DNA of 64,000 nucleotides from Ascidiaceihabitans donghaensis (lineage in GTDB: Bacteria > Pseudomonadota > Alphaproteobacteria > Rhodobacterales > Rhodobacteraceae), in the NCBI RefSeq assembly GCF_900302465.1, contig NZ_OMOR01000001.1, positions 620,001 through 684,000 on the forward strand. The letters run 5' to 3'. Positions within the stretch are counted from its first letter, which is position 1. Every line of letters begins with the position of its first letter. A program made the position numbers and the translations under genes. This document shows positions 35,539 to 43,785 of this stretch, piece after piece. Below the pieces are notes generated by a model, which saw nothing but the letters and a program-made list of their open reading frames with translations, had not been told where the DNA came from and did no database searches.

Positions 35539-36737
35539 AGTTGCTGGTCGACCTTGCCCTGCGCGACTTGTTGCGCGAACGCATTCACCTGATTTGCAAC
35601 GTGGCCATTCTGGCAGGTGTTCTGGTGCCTTTGATGGTGATCTTCGGGGTAAAGAACGGTGTTTACGATGCGCTGATTGGTCAGCTTTTGAACGACCCCG
35701 CCACTTTGCGCATCGAGACCACAGGCAACAGCAGCTTTACCCAACAGGACATTGATCTGGTGGCGGGTTGGCCCGAAACCGGTTTCGCCACGGCCAAAAC
35801 ACGCAGCGTTTTCGACTTTGTAAACGTGCGCCGTGCCGGTGCGACACCCAAACGTGATGCGATCCTTGTGCCTTCAGGCACAGGCGATCCGACCTTGCCG
35901 CAAGGCGTGGAGTTGGGGCCGATGGATGCAGTGCTTAGCGCCAGTTTGGCCCGCCAGCTGGACATGAAGGCAGGCGATACTGCCCAGATTTTTACGCAAG
36001 CCAGTGACCGTCCGCGCCAGTTGATGCTGCCCCTCAATGTCATCGCTGTGCTGCCCGACGCGCGGCTTTCCGGCCGCTCTGTTTTGGCGGACATCGCGGT
36101 GCTGGATTTGGTAGAAGCTTTCTATGATGAATACGCACTGCCCGATCACGGCATCACCCAAGGCAAGGATGTGGCCGCCCGTGTCACCACCTTTGAAGGC
36201 ATGCGTGTGTTTGCGCGGGATCTGACGCAACTTGCCGCTTTGCAATCACGCATTGAAGAAAAATTCGGCATCCAGACAGAGGCCCGAACAGCAGAAGTCA
36301 GCGGTATCCTGACACTGGGCCGCAATTTAAACATTGCGCTTTTGCTGACAGCAGCGGTGGCCAGTCTGGGTTTGTCTGCGGCACTGATCTTTGGGTTTTG
36401 GGGCGAAGTTGCCCGCAAACGCCAAACGCTTGCAGCACTTGCGTTGCTTGGGATTGGCCCGAACCGTTTGTGGTTATTTCCGGTTGTACAGGCGCTGGTA
36501 TCTGCAGTGGCGGGTCTTTGTGTCAGTTTTGGATTGTACTTTATCGCGGGCATCGTGGCCGAGACGCTGTTTGATAGCGCCCTGACGGCGAAAGGCGGAT
36601 TGGTTGTGCTGACCTTCGCGCAAGCTGCGTTGATCGTTTGCATCACGTTGACTTTTGTAGGCGCTGCGTCGTTTTTCGCGGCGCGCAGTGCTGCCCGTGT
36701 CGATCCGGCGGACGTGCTTCGGGACGGAGCGACGTAG
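35535..36737 (+). CDS. FtsX/TagS-like ABC permease
   Basis: A 400-residue inner-membrane permease with the MacB/FtsX layout: one N-terminal helix (about 15-40), a large periplasmic domain (about 45-255) and three C-terminal helices (about 257-280, 310-335 and 350-375) with the coupling segment GEVARKRQTLAALALLGIG between them. Such permeases transmit conformational change rather than moving solutes through a channel. The ATG overlaps the end of the ATPase gene. It is the last gene of the co-directional run and converges with the gene at 37634. Confidence 0.82.
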   Translation: MKLLVDLALRDLLRERIHLICNVAILAGVLVPLMVIFGVKNGVYDALIGQLLNDPATLRIETTGNSSFTQQDIDLVAGWPETGFATAKTRSVFDFVNVRRAGATPKRDAILVPSGTGDPTLPQGVELGPMDAVLSASLARQLDMKAGDTAQIFTQASDRPRQLMLPLNVIAVLPDARLSGRSVLADIAVLDLVEAFYDEYALPDHGITQGKDVAARVTTFEGMRVFARDLTQLAALQSRIEEKFGIQTEARTAEVSGILTLGRNLNIALLLTAAVASLGLSAALIFGFWGEVARKRQTLAALALLGIGPNRLWLFPVVQALVSAVAGLCVSFGLYFIAGIVAETLFDSALTAKGGLVVLTFAQAALIVCITLTFVGAASFFAARSAARVDPADVLRDGAT

Positions 36738-36743
36738 AAAGCT

Positions 36744-37634
36744 TTACGGTTTGGTCGAGTGGGTCGGCATGTTTTCAAACACCTTGTCGGCGCTGTCGAT
36801 GGGAATACGTTCACGCCCCGGCGAGAAACTTGCCGAAATATAAGGACGTTTGCGTCCACCCCCCGGCTTGTCTGCCGTTTCGACAAGCGAAAACAGGGTG
36901 ACGGTCTGACCTGTGAAATCGGCAAAGGTGCCCACAGGCGCTTCGCCTTGGTTTGGCACGGATTCCCAATGTTTTAGCAGGTCGCGGGCGGTCACAATCA
37001 CACGCGACGCCAAAAGCACATTGCCGATGAAATCCCCGTCTGTGGACGGATTTGTGGTGCCTTGGAACTGGGCTTGCGGCAGGATCGCCTGCAGGGCCTT
37101 GTTGGCATTGGACTGCCAGATGTCGTGATCAGTGCCGATCAAAATGCCGCCGCCGTTCTCTGACAGCGCGTACATCTGGTTCATAAGCAAACCGCCCCCG
37201 GATTTATTGACGCCGGGAAATTTTGTGGTTGGGTTGATGTCGATGCTGCGGATGGCAAAGGACCCATCCAGCATCAAAGCAGAACGCCCGGTGCCGTAAA
37301 ATTGGCGCAAGGCCTCTTGGTCTTTTGCGTTGATCAGCGCATCGCGGTTGGTCATATCCAACACAACAATATCGTATTGGGCTGCGGACAAGGCTGCGGC
37401 CAGCCCCCCGCCGCTGGTGCGATGTGTGTATGTGACGTCAAAGGCTGTGCCGTCGCGGTATCCATTTACATAATTAGACATTTTCTTGCGATGGCGTGTT
37501 GTGAAGGTGGGCGGGATATCGGGCATGCCGTTGAACCAAAGCACCTTGCGGGCGTCGTGTTGGGCCACGACGATTTGGGGGGACGCCACTGCAATAATCA
37601 CCATGAGGGTTGCGGCCAAAAGAGATCTTGGCAT
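36744..37634 (-). CDS. Exported protein of unknown function
   Basis: A 296-residue secreted protein. The ATG at 37634 gives a clean signal peptide (MPRSLLAATLMVIIAVASPQ, cleavage near VVAQ) with GGAAG 6 bases upstream; an ATG at 37661 is in frame but its binding site is too close. The mature part looks like an alpha/beta domain (KVLWFNGMPDIPP; AQYDIVVLDMTNRDAL; GGILIGTDHDIW), reminiscent of ThuA-like or periplasmic-binding folds, but no family can be named safely. A KFPGVNKSGGGLLMNQM segment could bind a ligand. It converges with the ABC permease, 6 bases apart. Confidence 0.7.
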   Translation of the reverse strand: MPRSLLAATLMVIIAVASPQIVVAQHDARKVLWFNGMPDIPPTFTTRHRKKMSNYVNGYRDGTAFDVTYTHRTSGGGLAAALSAAQYDIVVLDMTNRDALINAKDQEALRQFYGTGRSALMLDGSFAIRSIDINPTTKFPGVNKSGGGLLMNQMYALSENGGGILIGTDHDIWQSNANKALQAILPQAQFQGTTNPSTDGDFIGNVLLASRVIVTARDLLKHWESVPNQGEAPVGTFADFTGQTVTLFSLVETADKPGGGRKRPYISASFSPGRERIPIDSADKVFENMPTHSTKP

Positions 37635-37828
37635 CAAAGACTTCCAAACTGACACAGACATATCCTTTGTACCCAGAAAAAGAGGCGCACTTTATGGCAC
37701 AGCTTTGCGTACCTTAGGTTACTCAAAATGGGGAAACCTGTCACCGGGTTTCGGTCAGGGTGCGCATTGACCGTGCTGGAATTATCGGCAACTCTGAATT
37801 CGACCTGAATTTGTGGCTTTTGTTATTG

Positions 37829-38497
37829 ATGTCTTCACGCCTCGCCTTTCCAATTGTGTTTGGATCTTTTGTTCTGACGGCTCTCGTTGGTGTGGCGGCT
37901 GTGCTTTTGTTGCGGGCCTGTGCGCTGCCTTTGCCCTTCTTGAACACGTATTTGTCGGCGTGCGCAGCCCCTTCGGAAATCGCAACTGCACAAGCGCTTG
38001 ATGCATCCATGGGGCAGGGGCTGGATCTGCAACGGCGCATTTTTGAGCTGGAGCGCGAACTGGCAGCCCGCCAATGTGTAAAAGCGCCCCCTGATCCGAC
38101 AGCCCCCATGACGGATGAAGCCTGGAACGCGCAAGATCTTGAAATGCTATATGGATGCTGGGCTTTGGACACGACATACAGAACGCGCGACGTCGATACG
38201 GGAGAAATCCGGTCGTATGCGCAGTGGCAGATGTGTTTTGACGCGCATGGCAACGGGACCCAGACGATGCAATCCAATGACGGTGTGACCTGCGAAGGCA
38301 CAGTGCGCGCAGAGTTTTCTGGCGGCGGTTTGCAATTCATTGAACCGGGCAATCTGGCCTGCGGAGACACCGGTTACATCCACAAACGCCAAATCACCTG
38401 CACCCAAGACGGTGCAGGTGCGATCTGTGAGACGCTGCAACCCGAAACCGGCGGCAAGGCGACCGTTGGCTTTGATCGGGCCCCGCCGCCGCAATGA
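37829..38497 (+). CDS. Membrane-anchored coiled-coil protein, paralogue of the gene at 22059
   Basis: A 222-residue bitopic protein. An N-terminal helix (about 6-29) is followed by LRACALPLP...LSACAAP, a coiled coil (LDLQRRIFELERELAARQC) and a Cys-containing beta-rich domain that repeats the pattern of the gene at 22059: GCWALDTTY, WQMCFDAHGNG, NDGVTCEGTV, EPGNLACGD, CETLQPETGGKATV. The start is uncertain; the ATG at 37829 puts the membrane helix near the N-terminus, but no strong ribosome-binding site is visible there, and a longer frame opens at 37760. It marks the right end of the envelope block. Confidence 0.7.
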   Translation: MSSRLAFPIVFGSFVLTALVGVAAVLLLRACALPLPFLNTYLSACAAPSEIATAQALDASMGQGLDLQRRIFELERELAARQCVKAPPDPTAPMTDEAWNAQDLEMLYGCWALDTTYRTRDVDTGEIRSYAQWQMCFDAHGNGTQTMQSNDGVTCEGTVRAEFSGGGLQFIEPGNLACGDTGYIHKRQITCTQDGAGAICETLQPETGGKATVGFDRAPPPQ

Positions 38498-38509
38498 ACT
38501 GCGCAATCG

Positions 38510-39349
38510 TTATCTTGCCATAAACACAGGGACGGTTGCCCCCTCAAGCATGTTGCGGGTCGCCCCACCAAAGATCGCCTCGCGGAAACGCGAATGGCCA
38601 TATGCCCCCATGATCAGCATATCGACGTCCTTATCCTGAACGTGGCGGTTTAACACATCGCTGATGCGCGGCAGGGTTTTGCCCAAAACATCAACTTCGC
38701 ATCGAACACCATGACGGGCCAGCATCTGGCTGAGGGGGCCGCCGGGATCACTGCGGGTCGGGCCATGCGTGGGCGGATCAATGACGGTTATGAACACAGT
38801 TTCGGCCGCCTTCAAAATTGGCAAGGCGGCGCGGGTAGCTGCCAAGGCTTCGGCGCTTTCGTTCCACGCCAGAACAACGCGGCGCGGGGCTGTTGCCTGA
38901 GTGATGTGTTTTGGGCAGATCAAAGTGGGGACGCCTGCATCGAAAAGACAGGCTTCAACCACGGCCGCTGCATCGGGTCCCGCGTCTGGACCATAGGGCT
39001 GATTCAGCACGACAAGATCGTTAAAGCGGGCGTGACTGGCCACGACGCGAGTGATGTCGCTGGTTGTGGCAATCGCCTTCATGATCGCCGCGCGCACCGA
39101 AGCACCACGCAGCACTTGCGTTGCCTGACTTTCCAGTGCTTCGGCTTCCTGAATGGCAGCCGCACGCGCGGTTTCCAGCACCAGCGCACTGATGTCGCCA
39201 TAAGTGTAACCGGTTTGCGTGCGATCCAATCCAAGGGCCAACGCGTCCAGATGTGCATCATACTGCTGTGCAAGCGCCATCGCAGGGGGCAAAGCAGTCA
39301 TACCATCGGTGCCTTCCGTCAGAACGGTCATGATAGATTTAAAGGTCAT
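38510..39349 (-). CDS. Universal stress protein, tandem UspA domains
   Basis: A 279-residue cytosolic protein made of two UspA-like halves. The C-terminal half ends with the ATP-binding-type glycine motif MGAYGHSRFREAIFGG, then a TRNML...TVPVFMAR tail; the N-terminal half is degenerate. Usp proteins of this size are common beside cbb3 oxidase genes in alphaproteobacteria. It is divergent from ccoN, and the FNR box at 39413-39426 lies 63 bases upstream of its start, so co-regulation at low oxygen is likely. Confidence 0.88.
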   Translation of the reverse strand: MTFKSIMTVLTEGTDGMTALPPAMALAQQYDAHLDALALGLDRTQTGYTYGDISALVLETARAAAIQEAEALESQATQVLRGASVRAAIMKAIATTSDITRVVASHARFNDLVVLNQPYGPDAGPDAAAVVEACLFDAGVPTLICPKHITQATAPRRVVLAWNESAEALAATRAALPILKAAETVFITVIDPPTHGPTRSDPGGPLSQMLARHGVRCEVDVLGKTLPRISDVLNRHVQDKDVDMLIMGAYGHSRFREAIFGGATRNMLEGATVPVFMAR

Positions 39350-39412
39350 GTGTCATCTCCCATTTGGCTGAACGACATATGGGAAGACTGCCACTGTTCT
39401 GCGCGTGTCGCA

Positions 39413-39426
39413 TTGACGCGCATCAA
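39413..39426. promoter_or_regulatory. FNR box 1 between the usp gene and ccoN
   Basis: TTGAC-GCGC-ATCAA, one difference from the FNR consensus, nearer the usp gene. It forms a pair with the box at 39445; centres are 32 bp apart, about three helical turns. Confidence 0.75.
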
Positions 39427-39444
39427 GCGATTTTCCGGTTTGAT

Positions 39445-39458
39445 TTGATGCAGATCAA
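39445..39458. promoter_or_regulatory. FNR box 2 upstream of ccoN
   Basis: TTGAT-GCAG-ATCAA is a perfect match to the FNR consensus, centred 103 bases upstream of the ccoN start codon. Confidence 0.92.
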
Positions 39459-39554
39459 AGCCTTGTTAAGGCCAGTCCTTCACAAGCAATGTAACGATGC
39501 GGTGTGCGCCCCTGTGCGCTGGCCTCATCGTGCCTATTAAAGAAGGACGGTAGA

Positions 39555-41156
39555 ATGGCAAATTATGTGAAGCTTTTCGTGCTGGGGCTGTTGACGCTTT
39601 TTTCCATGATCGCTGCGAGTTATGCCCGCGATTTAGCGTATCAGGTCCACATGGTTTTGTTCATGGTTGTTGCCGGGGGATTGTTTTTGATCACCCTGCG
39701 ACAAACCGATGAACCGGTGTTTGTGGCCCCCCAGAACGAATATATGGATGACGTTGTAAGGGCGGGTGTGATTGCCACCGCCTTCTGGGGTGTTGTCGGT
39801 TTTTTGGTCGGCGTTGTCATCGCCTTCCAATTGGCCTTTCCGGCGCTGAACTTCGAATGGGCCGAAGGTCTTGCCAATTTCGGTCGCTTGCGTCCCTTGC
39901 ACACCTCTGCCGTCATTTTTGCGTTTGGGGGCAACGCCCTGATCTGTACGTCATTGTTTATCGTCCAACGCACATGCGCCGCACGCCTATGGGGCGGCAA
40001 TACCGCATGGTTCGTATTCTGGGGCTACCAGCTGTTTATCGTTCTGGCCGCCACCGGCTATTTGCTGGGCGGCACACAATCCAAGGAATACGCGGAACCT
40101 GAGTGGTATGTTGACTTGTGGCTGACCGTCGTGTGGTTGGCCTACCTGGCCGTGTTCTTGGGCACCATCGTCAAGCGCAAAGAGCCACACATTTACGTGG
40201 CCAACTGGTTCTTTCTGGCCTTCATCGTCACCGTCGCGATGCTGCATGTAGTCAACAACATCTCGATCCCCGTGTCGATCTGGGGGTCTAAGTCTGTGCA
40301 GGTCTTTTCCGGCGTGCAGGACGCCATGGTGCAGTGGTGGTATGGTCACAACGCCGTGGGCTTCTTCCTGACGGCGGGGTTCTTGGGCATGATGTACTAT
40401 TTCATTCCCAAGCAGGCCGAGCGTCCTGTGTTTTCGTATAAATTGTCGATCATCCACTTCTGGGCGCTGATCTTCCTTTATATCTGGGCGGGTCCGCACC
40501 ACTTGCATTACACCGCGTTGCCCGATTGGGCGGCGACCCTTGGCATGGTCTTTTCCATCATCCTTTGGATGCCAAGCTGGGGCGGCATGATCAACGGTTT
40601 GATGACTCTGCAAGGCGCATGGGACAAGCTGCGCACCGATCCGGTGATCCGGATGATGGTGACGTCGCTGGCCTTCTACGGCATGTCCACCTTTGAGGGG
40701 CCGATGATGTCGATCCGCGCGGTGAATTCGCTGTCGCATTACACCGACTGGACCATCGGGCACGTGCATTCCGGCGCACTTGGCTGGAACGGTATGATCA
40801 CCTTTGGCGCACTTTACTATCTGGTGCCGGTGCTGTGGAAACGTGAGCGTTTGTATAGCCTGAGCCTTGTGAACTGGCACTTCTGGCTGGCGACAATCGG
40901 TATCGTTCTTTATGCGGCCTCTATGTGGGTGACCGGCATTATGGAAGGTCTGATGTGGCGTGAAGTTGATGCAAACGGGTTCCTTGTGAACAGCTTTGCA
41001 GACACGGTTGCAGCCAAATTCCCGATGTATGTTGTGCGCGGTATGGGCGGGGTTCTGTTCCTCACCGGTGCGATCATCATGTGTTACAATCTTTGGATGA
41101 CTGTGCGTGCAGCTCCGGCGAAAGCCGGGCTGATGACAGCTGTCCCAGCAGAATAA
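39555..41156 (+). CDS. ccoN: Cytochrome c oxidase cbb3-type subunit I
   Basis: Catalytic subunit of the high-affinity cbb3 terminal oxidase, holding heme b and the heme b3-CuB site in the inner membrane. The 533-residue protein has about 12 helices and the expected histidine-bearing segments ([68 protein letters not shown]). The ATG at 39555 has AAGGACGG upstream; the longer frame from 39504 reaches into promoter DNA. First gene of ccoNOQP, under FNR boxes. Confidence 0.97.
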   Translation: MANYVKLFVLGLLTLFSMIAASYARDLAYQVHMVLFMVVAGGLFLITLRQTDEPVFVAPQNEYMDDVVRAGVIATAFWGVVGFLVGVVIAFQLAFPALNFEWAEGLANFGRLRPLHTSAVIFAFGGNALICTSLFIVQRTCAARLWGGNTAWFVFWGYQLFIVLAATGYLLGGTQSKEYAEPEWYVDLWLTVVWLAYLAVFLGTIVKRKEPHIYVANWFFLAFIVTVAMLHVVNNISIPVSIWGSKSVQVFSGVQDAMVQWWYGHNAVGFFLTAGFLGMMYYFIPKQAERPVFSYKLSIIHFWALIFLYIWAGPHHLHYTALPDWAATLGMVFSIILWMPSWGGMINGLMTLQGAWDKLRTDPVIRMMVTSLAFYGMSTFEGPMMSIRAVNSLSHYTDWTIGHVHSGALGWNGMITFGALYYLVPVLWKRERLYSLSLVNWHFWLATIGIVLYAASMWVTGIMEGLMWREVDANGFLVNSFADTVAAKFPMYVVRGMGGVLFLTGAIIMCYNLWMTVRAAPAKAGLMTAVPAE

Positions 41157-41169
41157 GGAGGGGACGACG

Positions 41170-41895
41170 ATGGGTATTCTTGATCGCCATAAGATCCTCG
41201 AAAAGAACGCAAGCCTGTTGCTGATCTTCAGCTTTTTGGTGGTGACCATCGGGGGGCTGGTACAGATTGTGCCGCTGTTCTACCTTGAAAACACCATCGA
41301 GAAAGTCGAAGGGATGCGGCCCTATTCGCCGCTGGAACTGACAGGGCGCGACATCTACGTGCGCGAAGGGTGCTATGTGTGCCACAGCCAGATGATCCGG
41401 CCGATGCGGGATGAAGTCGAACGCTACGGACACTATAGCCTTGCCGCAGAATCCATGTACGACCACCCGCACCAGTGGGGGTCCAAGCGGACAGGGCCAG
41501 ACCTTGCGCGGGTTGGCGGGCGCTATTCGGATGATTGGCACATCGACCACCTGCGTGACCCGCAAGCGGTGGTGCCTGAATCCATCATGCCGAAATACGG
41601 GTTCCTGGAGCGGACCATGATCGACGGGGAATACGTGGAAGACCTGTTGAAAACGCACAGGCTTGTGGGGGTGCCCTACACACCCGAAATGATCGAAATG
41701 GCGCAGGCAGATTTCAAGGTGCAAATCGATCCCGACGGCGATTACGAGGAAATGCTGGAACGCTATCCCGGGGCGCAGGTGCGCAACTTTGACGGGGCGC
41801 CGGGTATTTCTGAAGCCGATGCGTTGGTTGCTTATCTGCAAATGCTGGGCACACTGGTCGATTTCTCGACCTTCACGCCTGATGCAAGCCGCTAA
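41170..41895 (+). CDS. ccoO: Cytochrome c oxidase cbb3-type subunit II
   Basis: Membrane-anchored mono-heme cytochrome c of the cbb3 oxidase, passing electrons to CcoN. The 241-residue protein has one N-terminal helix (about 16-38), the heme motif CYVCH in [18 protein letters not shown] and a methionine ligand in the [11 protein letters not shown] segment. A GGAGGGGACG binding site precedes the ATG. It sits 13 bases after ccoN. Confidence 0.96.
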   Translation: MGILDRHKILEKNASLLLIFSFLVVTIGGLVQIVPLFYLENTIEKVEGMRPYSPLELTGRDIYVREGCYVCHSQMIRPMRDEVERYGHYSLAAESMYDHPHQWGSKRTGPDLARVGGRYSDDWHIDHLRDPQAVVPESIMPKYGFLERTMIDGEYVEDLLKTHRLVGVPYTPEMIEMAQADFKVQIDPDGDYEEMLERYPGAQVRNFDGAPGISEADALVAYLQMLGTLVDFSTFTPDASR

Positions 41896-41909
41896 GAAAG
41901 GGGGCTGAT

Positions 41910-42095
41910 ATGGAAACCTATTCCCTTTTGCGTGAGTTCGCAGACAGCTGGATGTTGTTGCTTTTGTTTTGCATTTTCGTGGGCATTGGCATTTGGGCCT
42001 TCCGGCCCGGTGGCAGTAAAGCTTTTGAGGACACCGCAAACATCCCGTTCCGCAACGATGACAAACCCGCCCCTGATAGGGAGGCAAAAAAATGA
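41910..42095 (+). CDS. ccoQ: Cytochrome c oxidase cbb3-type subunit CcoQ/FixQ
   Basis: A 61-residue protein with a single helix (about 14-33, WMLLLLFCIFVGIGIWAFRP) and a polar tail, the usual CcoQ form. It stabilises the assembled oxidase. Its stop overlaps the ccoP start (ATGA). Confidence 0.93.
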   Translation: METYSLLREFADSWMLLLLFCIFVGIGIWAFRPGGSKAFEDTANIPFRNDDKPAPDREAKK

Positions 42096-42955
42096 CCAAA
42101 CTGAACGAGAACGACAAGAAAATCGGGACCACCGGACACAGCTGGGACGGGATCGAAGAACTGAACAACCCGATGCCGCGGTGGTGGTTGTACACCTTCT
42201 ATCTCTGCATCGTTTGGGGGATTGGCTATACAATTGCCTATCCGGCTTGGCCTTTGGTGTCGGCGGCAACAAGCGGGATGCTTGGGTACTCCACGCGCGG
42301 TGAAGTGGTAGAACAAATCGCAGAAGTCGATGCCGCAAATGCAGCGATCAACACGCGGTTGGCTTCGGTTGACTTAGGCGAAATCATCACCGACCCGGAA
42401 CTGGAAAGCTACGCCACATCTTCGGGCAAGGCTGTGTTCAACACATTCTGCGTACAATGCCACGGGCGCGAAGGTGGCCTTGGGGCTGCGGGATACCCTG
42501 TGCTGTCGGATGACGACTGGCTGTGGGGGGGTGACATCGAAAACATCCATCTGACCGTGGCCCACGGTATTCGCAACGAAGACGATGATGATGCGCGGTA
42601 TTCCGAAATGCCTGCCTTTGGCGAAATTCTGGAACCTGAAGAAATCGAGCAGGTTGTCAATTTTGTCATGTCGCTGTCAGAAACACCGCAAGACGCGAGC
42701 TTGGTGGATGCTGGGGCCGTTATATATGAGGACAATTGTTCTGCGTGTCACGGTGAACAAGGGTTGGGCGATCGCGATCAAGGGGCACCAAACTTGGCGG
42801 ACGCAATCTGGCTGTATGGCGGCGACGTCGATACGTTGCGCGAAACTGTAACCTACAGCCGATACGGCGTCATGCCGCCATGGTCCAACCGCCTGTCGGA
42901 GGCCGAAATTCGTGCCGTGTCTGCCTATGTGCACCAACTTGGTGGTGGCGAATAA
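42092..42955 (+). CDS. ccoP: Cytochrome c oxidase cbb3-type subunit III
   Basis: Di-heme cytochrome c subunit that accepts electrons from soluble or anchored cytochromes. The 287-residue protein has a membrane anchor (about 32-55), two heme sites (CVQCH at about 124 and CSACH near 217) and the methionine-bearing segments SEMPAFG and GVMPPWS. Last gene of ccoNOQP; a terminator follows. Confidence 0.96.
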   Translation: MTKLNENDKKIGTTGHSWDGIEELNNPMPRWWLYTFYLCIVWGIGYTIAYPAWPLVSAATSGMLGYSTRGEVVEQIAEVDAANAAINTRLASVDLGEIITDPELESYATSSGKAVFNTFCVQCHGREGGLGAAGYPVLSDDDWLWGGDIENIHLTVAHGIRNEDDDDARYSEMPAFGEILEPEEIEQVVNFVMSLSETPQDASLVDAGAVIYEDNCSACHGEQGLGDRDQGAPNLADAIWLYGGDVDTLRETVTYSRYGVMPPWSNRLSEAEIRAVSAYVHQLGGGE

Positions 42956-42967
42956 TCAAGCAAACGG

Positions 42968-42993
42968 GGCCAGCTTTTCAGCTGGCCTCTTTT
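42968..42993 (+). terminator. Terminator after ccoP
   Basis: GGCCAGC and GCTGGCC pair across a 6-base loop and are followed by TCTTTT. The hairpin overlaps the stop region of the convergent hydrolase gene, so it may also work for that strand. Confidence 0.75.
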
Positions 42994-43520
42994 GCGTGTG
43001 GCACCACAGTTGCATAGGTGCCTGACAAGCTGGCCATAAAGGCTGCATGCACATCCGTTGCTGACACGTTGTGTTCATTCCATGCCACTGATTTGGCGGC
43101 CACTGCGTCTGCTATAACTTCGACTTCAAATCCGAAATCTCGTGCGGCCCGCGCCGTGGCGTCGATACACATCTGCGCCATCGCGCCGATAATTTGAACG
43201 CGGGTGACGCCGGCCTTGCGCAGTATGCCCAGCAATTCGGTCTCATGAAAGCTGTTGGGGCGGTGTTTTAGCACGACAGGCTCACCTGACACAGGCGACA
43301 CGCTGGCATGGATTTTTGCGCCTTGTGTGCCGGGGCGAAAAAAGGGCGCATCTGATGCGCCCTCATGGCGAACATGGATTACCTTGCGGCCGTTTTCACG
43401 GGCCCTGGCCAAAACGGTGGCTGCGGTCCGGGCCACGCGGTTCATCTGATGCAACGGCCAAAGCCCGCCTTCGAAATAGTCGTTCTGGATGTCTACAAGC
43501 AGCAAGGCTGTCCGTGTCAT
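42978..43520 (-). CDS. Isochorismatase-family cysteine hydrolase
   Basis: A 180-residue soluble hydrolase of the isochorismatase/nicotinamidase superfamily. The catalytic triad is visible: D in LLLVDIQNDYF, K in VVLKHRPNSF and the nucleophile C in IIGAMAQMCIDATAR. The substrate cannot be named. The ATG at 43520 has AAGGA 7 bases upstream; the longer frame to 43637 is not used. A 51-residue gene ends 8 bases upstream, so the two form an operon divergent from a LysR regulator that may control them. Confidence 0.88.
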   Translation of the reverse strand: MTRTALLLVDIQNDYFEGGLWPLHQMNRVARTAATVLARARENGRKVIHVRHEGASDAPFFRPGTQGAKIHASVSPVSGEPVVLKHRPNSFHETELLGILRKAGVTRVQIIGAMAQMCIDATARAARDFGFEVEVIADAVAAKSVAWNEHNVSATDVHAAFMASLSGTYATVVPHAKEAS

Positions 43521-43530
43521 GTGGCAATCC

Positions 43531-43686
43531 TTACAGCTTGGTGACGTCAATGTCGCGGGTGGGTGATAAGAACCAGTGGCCGCTTGGAAGCCAACGCTTA
43601 TGGGTTGTTTTGGGTTTGACGTCGCGCACCCGCACAATGTTTGAACGTGTGGCTGTTGTGAAAGATTTTGCTAGGATATTTAACAT
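43531..43686 (-). CDS. Small basic protein, unknown, upstream of the hydrolase
   Basis: A 51-residue open frame (MLNILAKSFTTATRSNIVRV...) with an AGGAG site 7 bases before its ATG, one of the best ribosome-binding sites in the window. Its TAAGGA end supplies the ribosome-binding site of the next gene, implying coupling. The product is basic and lacks a signal or membrane helix. I do not recognise a family; a DUF1127-like or leader-peptide role cannot be tested from sequence alone. Confidence 0.6.
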   Translation of the reverse strand: MLNILAKSFTTATRSNIVRVRDVKPKTTHKRWLPSGHWFLSPTRDIDVTKL

Positions 43687-43785
43687 CTGTTTTCTCCTGT
43701 GAGGTTTCTCTGTTCTTGCTATATTGGGCAATGCGGCACAGAATGCGATTCAATCGAAATTCACAAATGTAAGATGATCTAACAT

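Noticed and set aside
17594-38497. A complete type VI secretion cluster
   Set aside because: No tss genes (ClpV, VipA/B, Hcp, VgrG, TssM/K/L) are in the window; only accessory-like sensing parts are seen.
39987-41249. 420-residue minus-strand frame opposite ccoN
   Set aside because: Antisense shadow rich in His/Arg/Pro; ccoN on the + strand is unambiguous.
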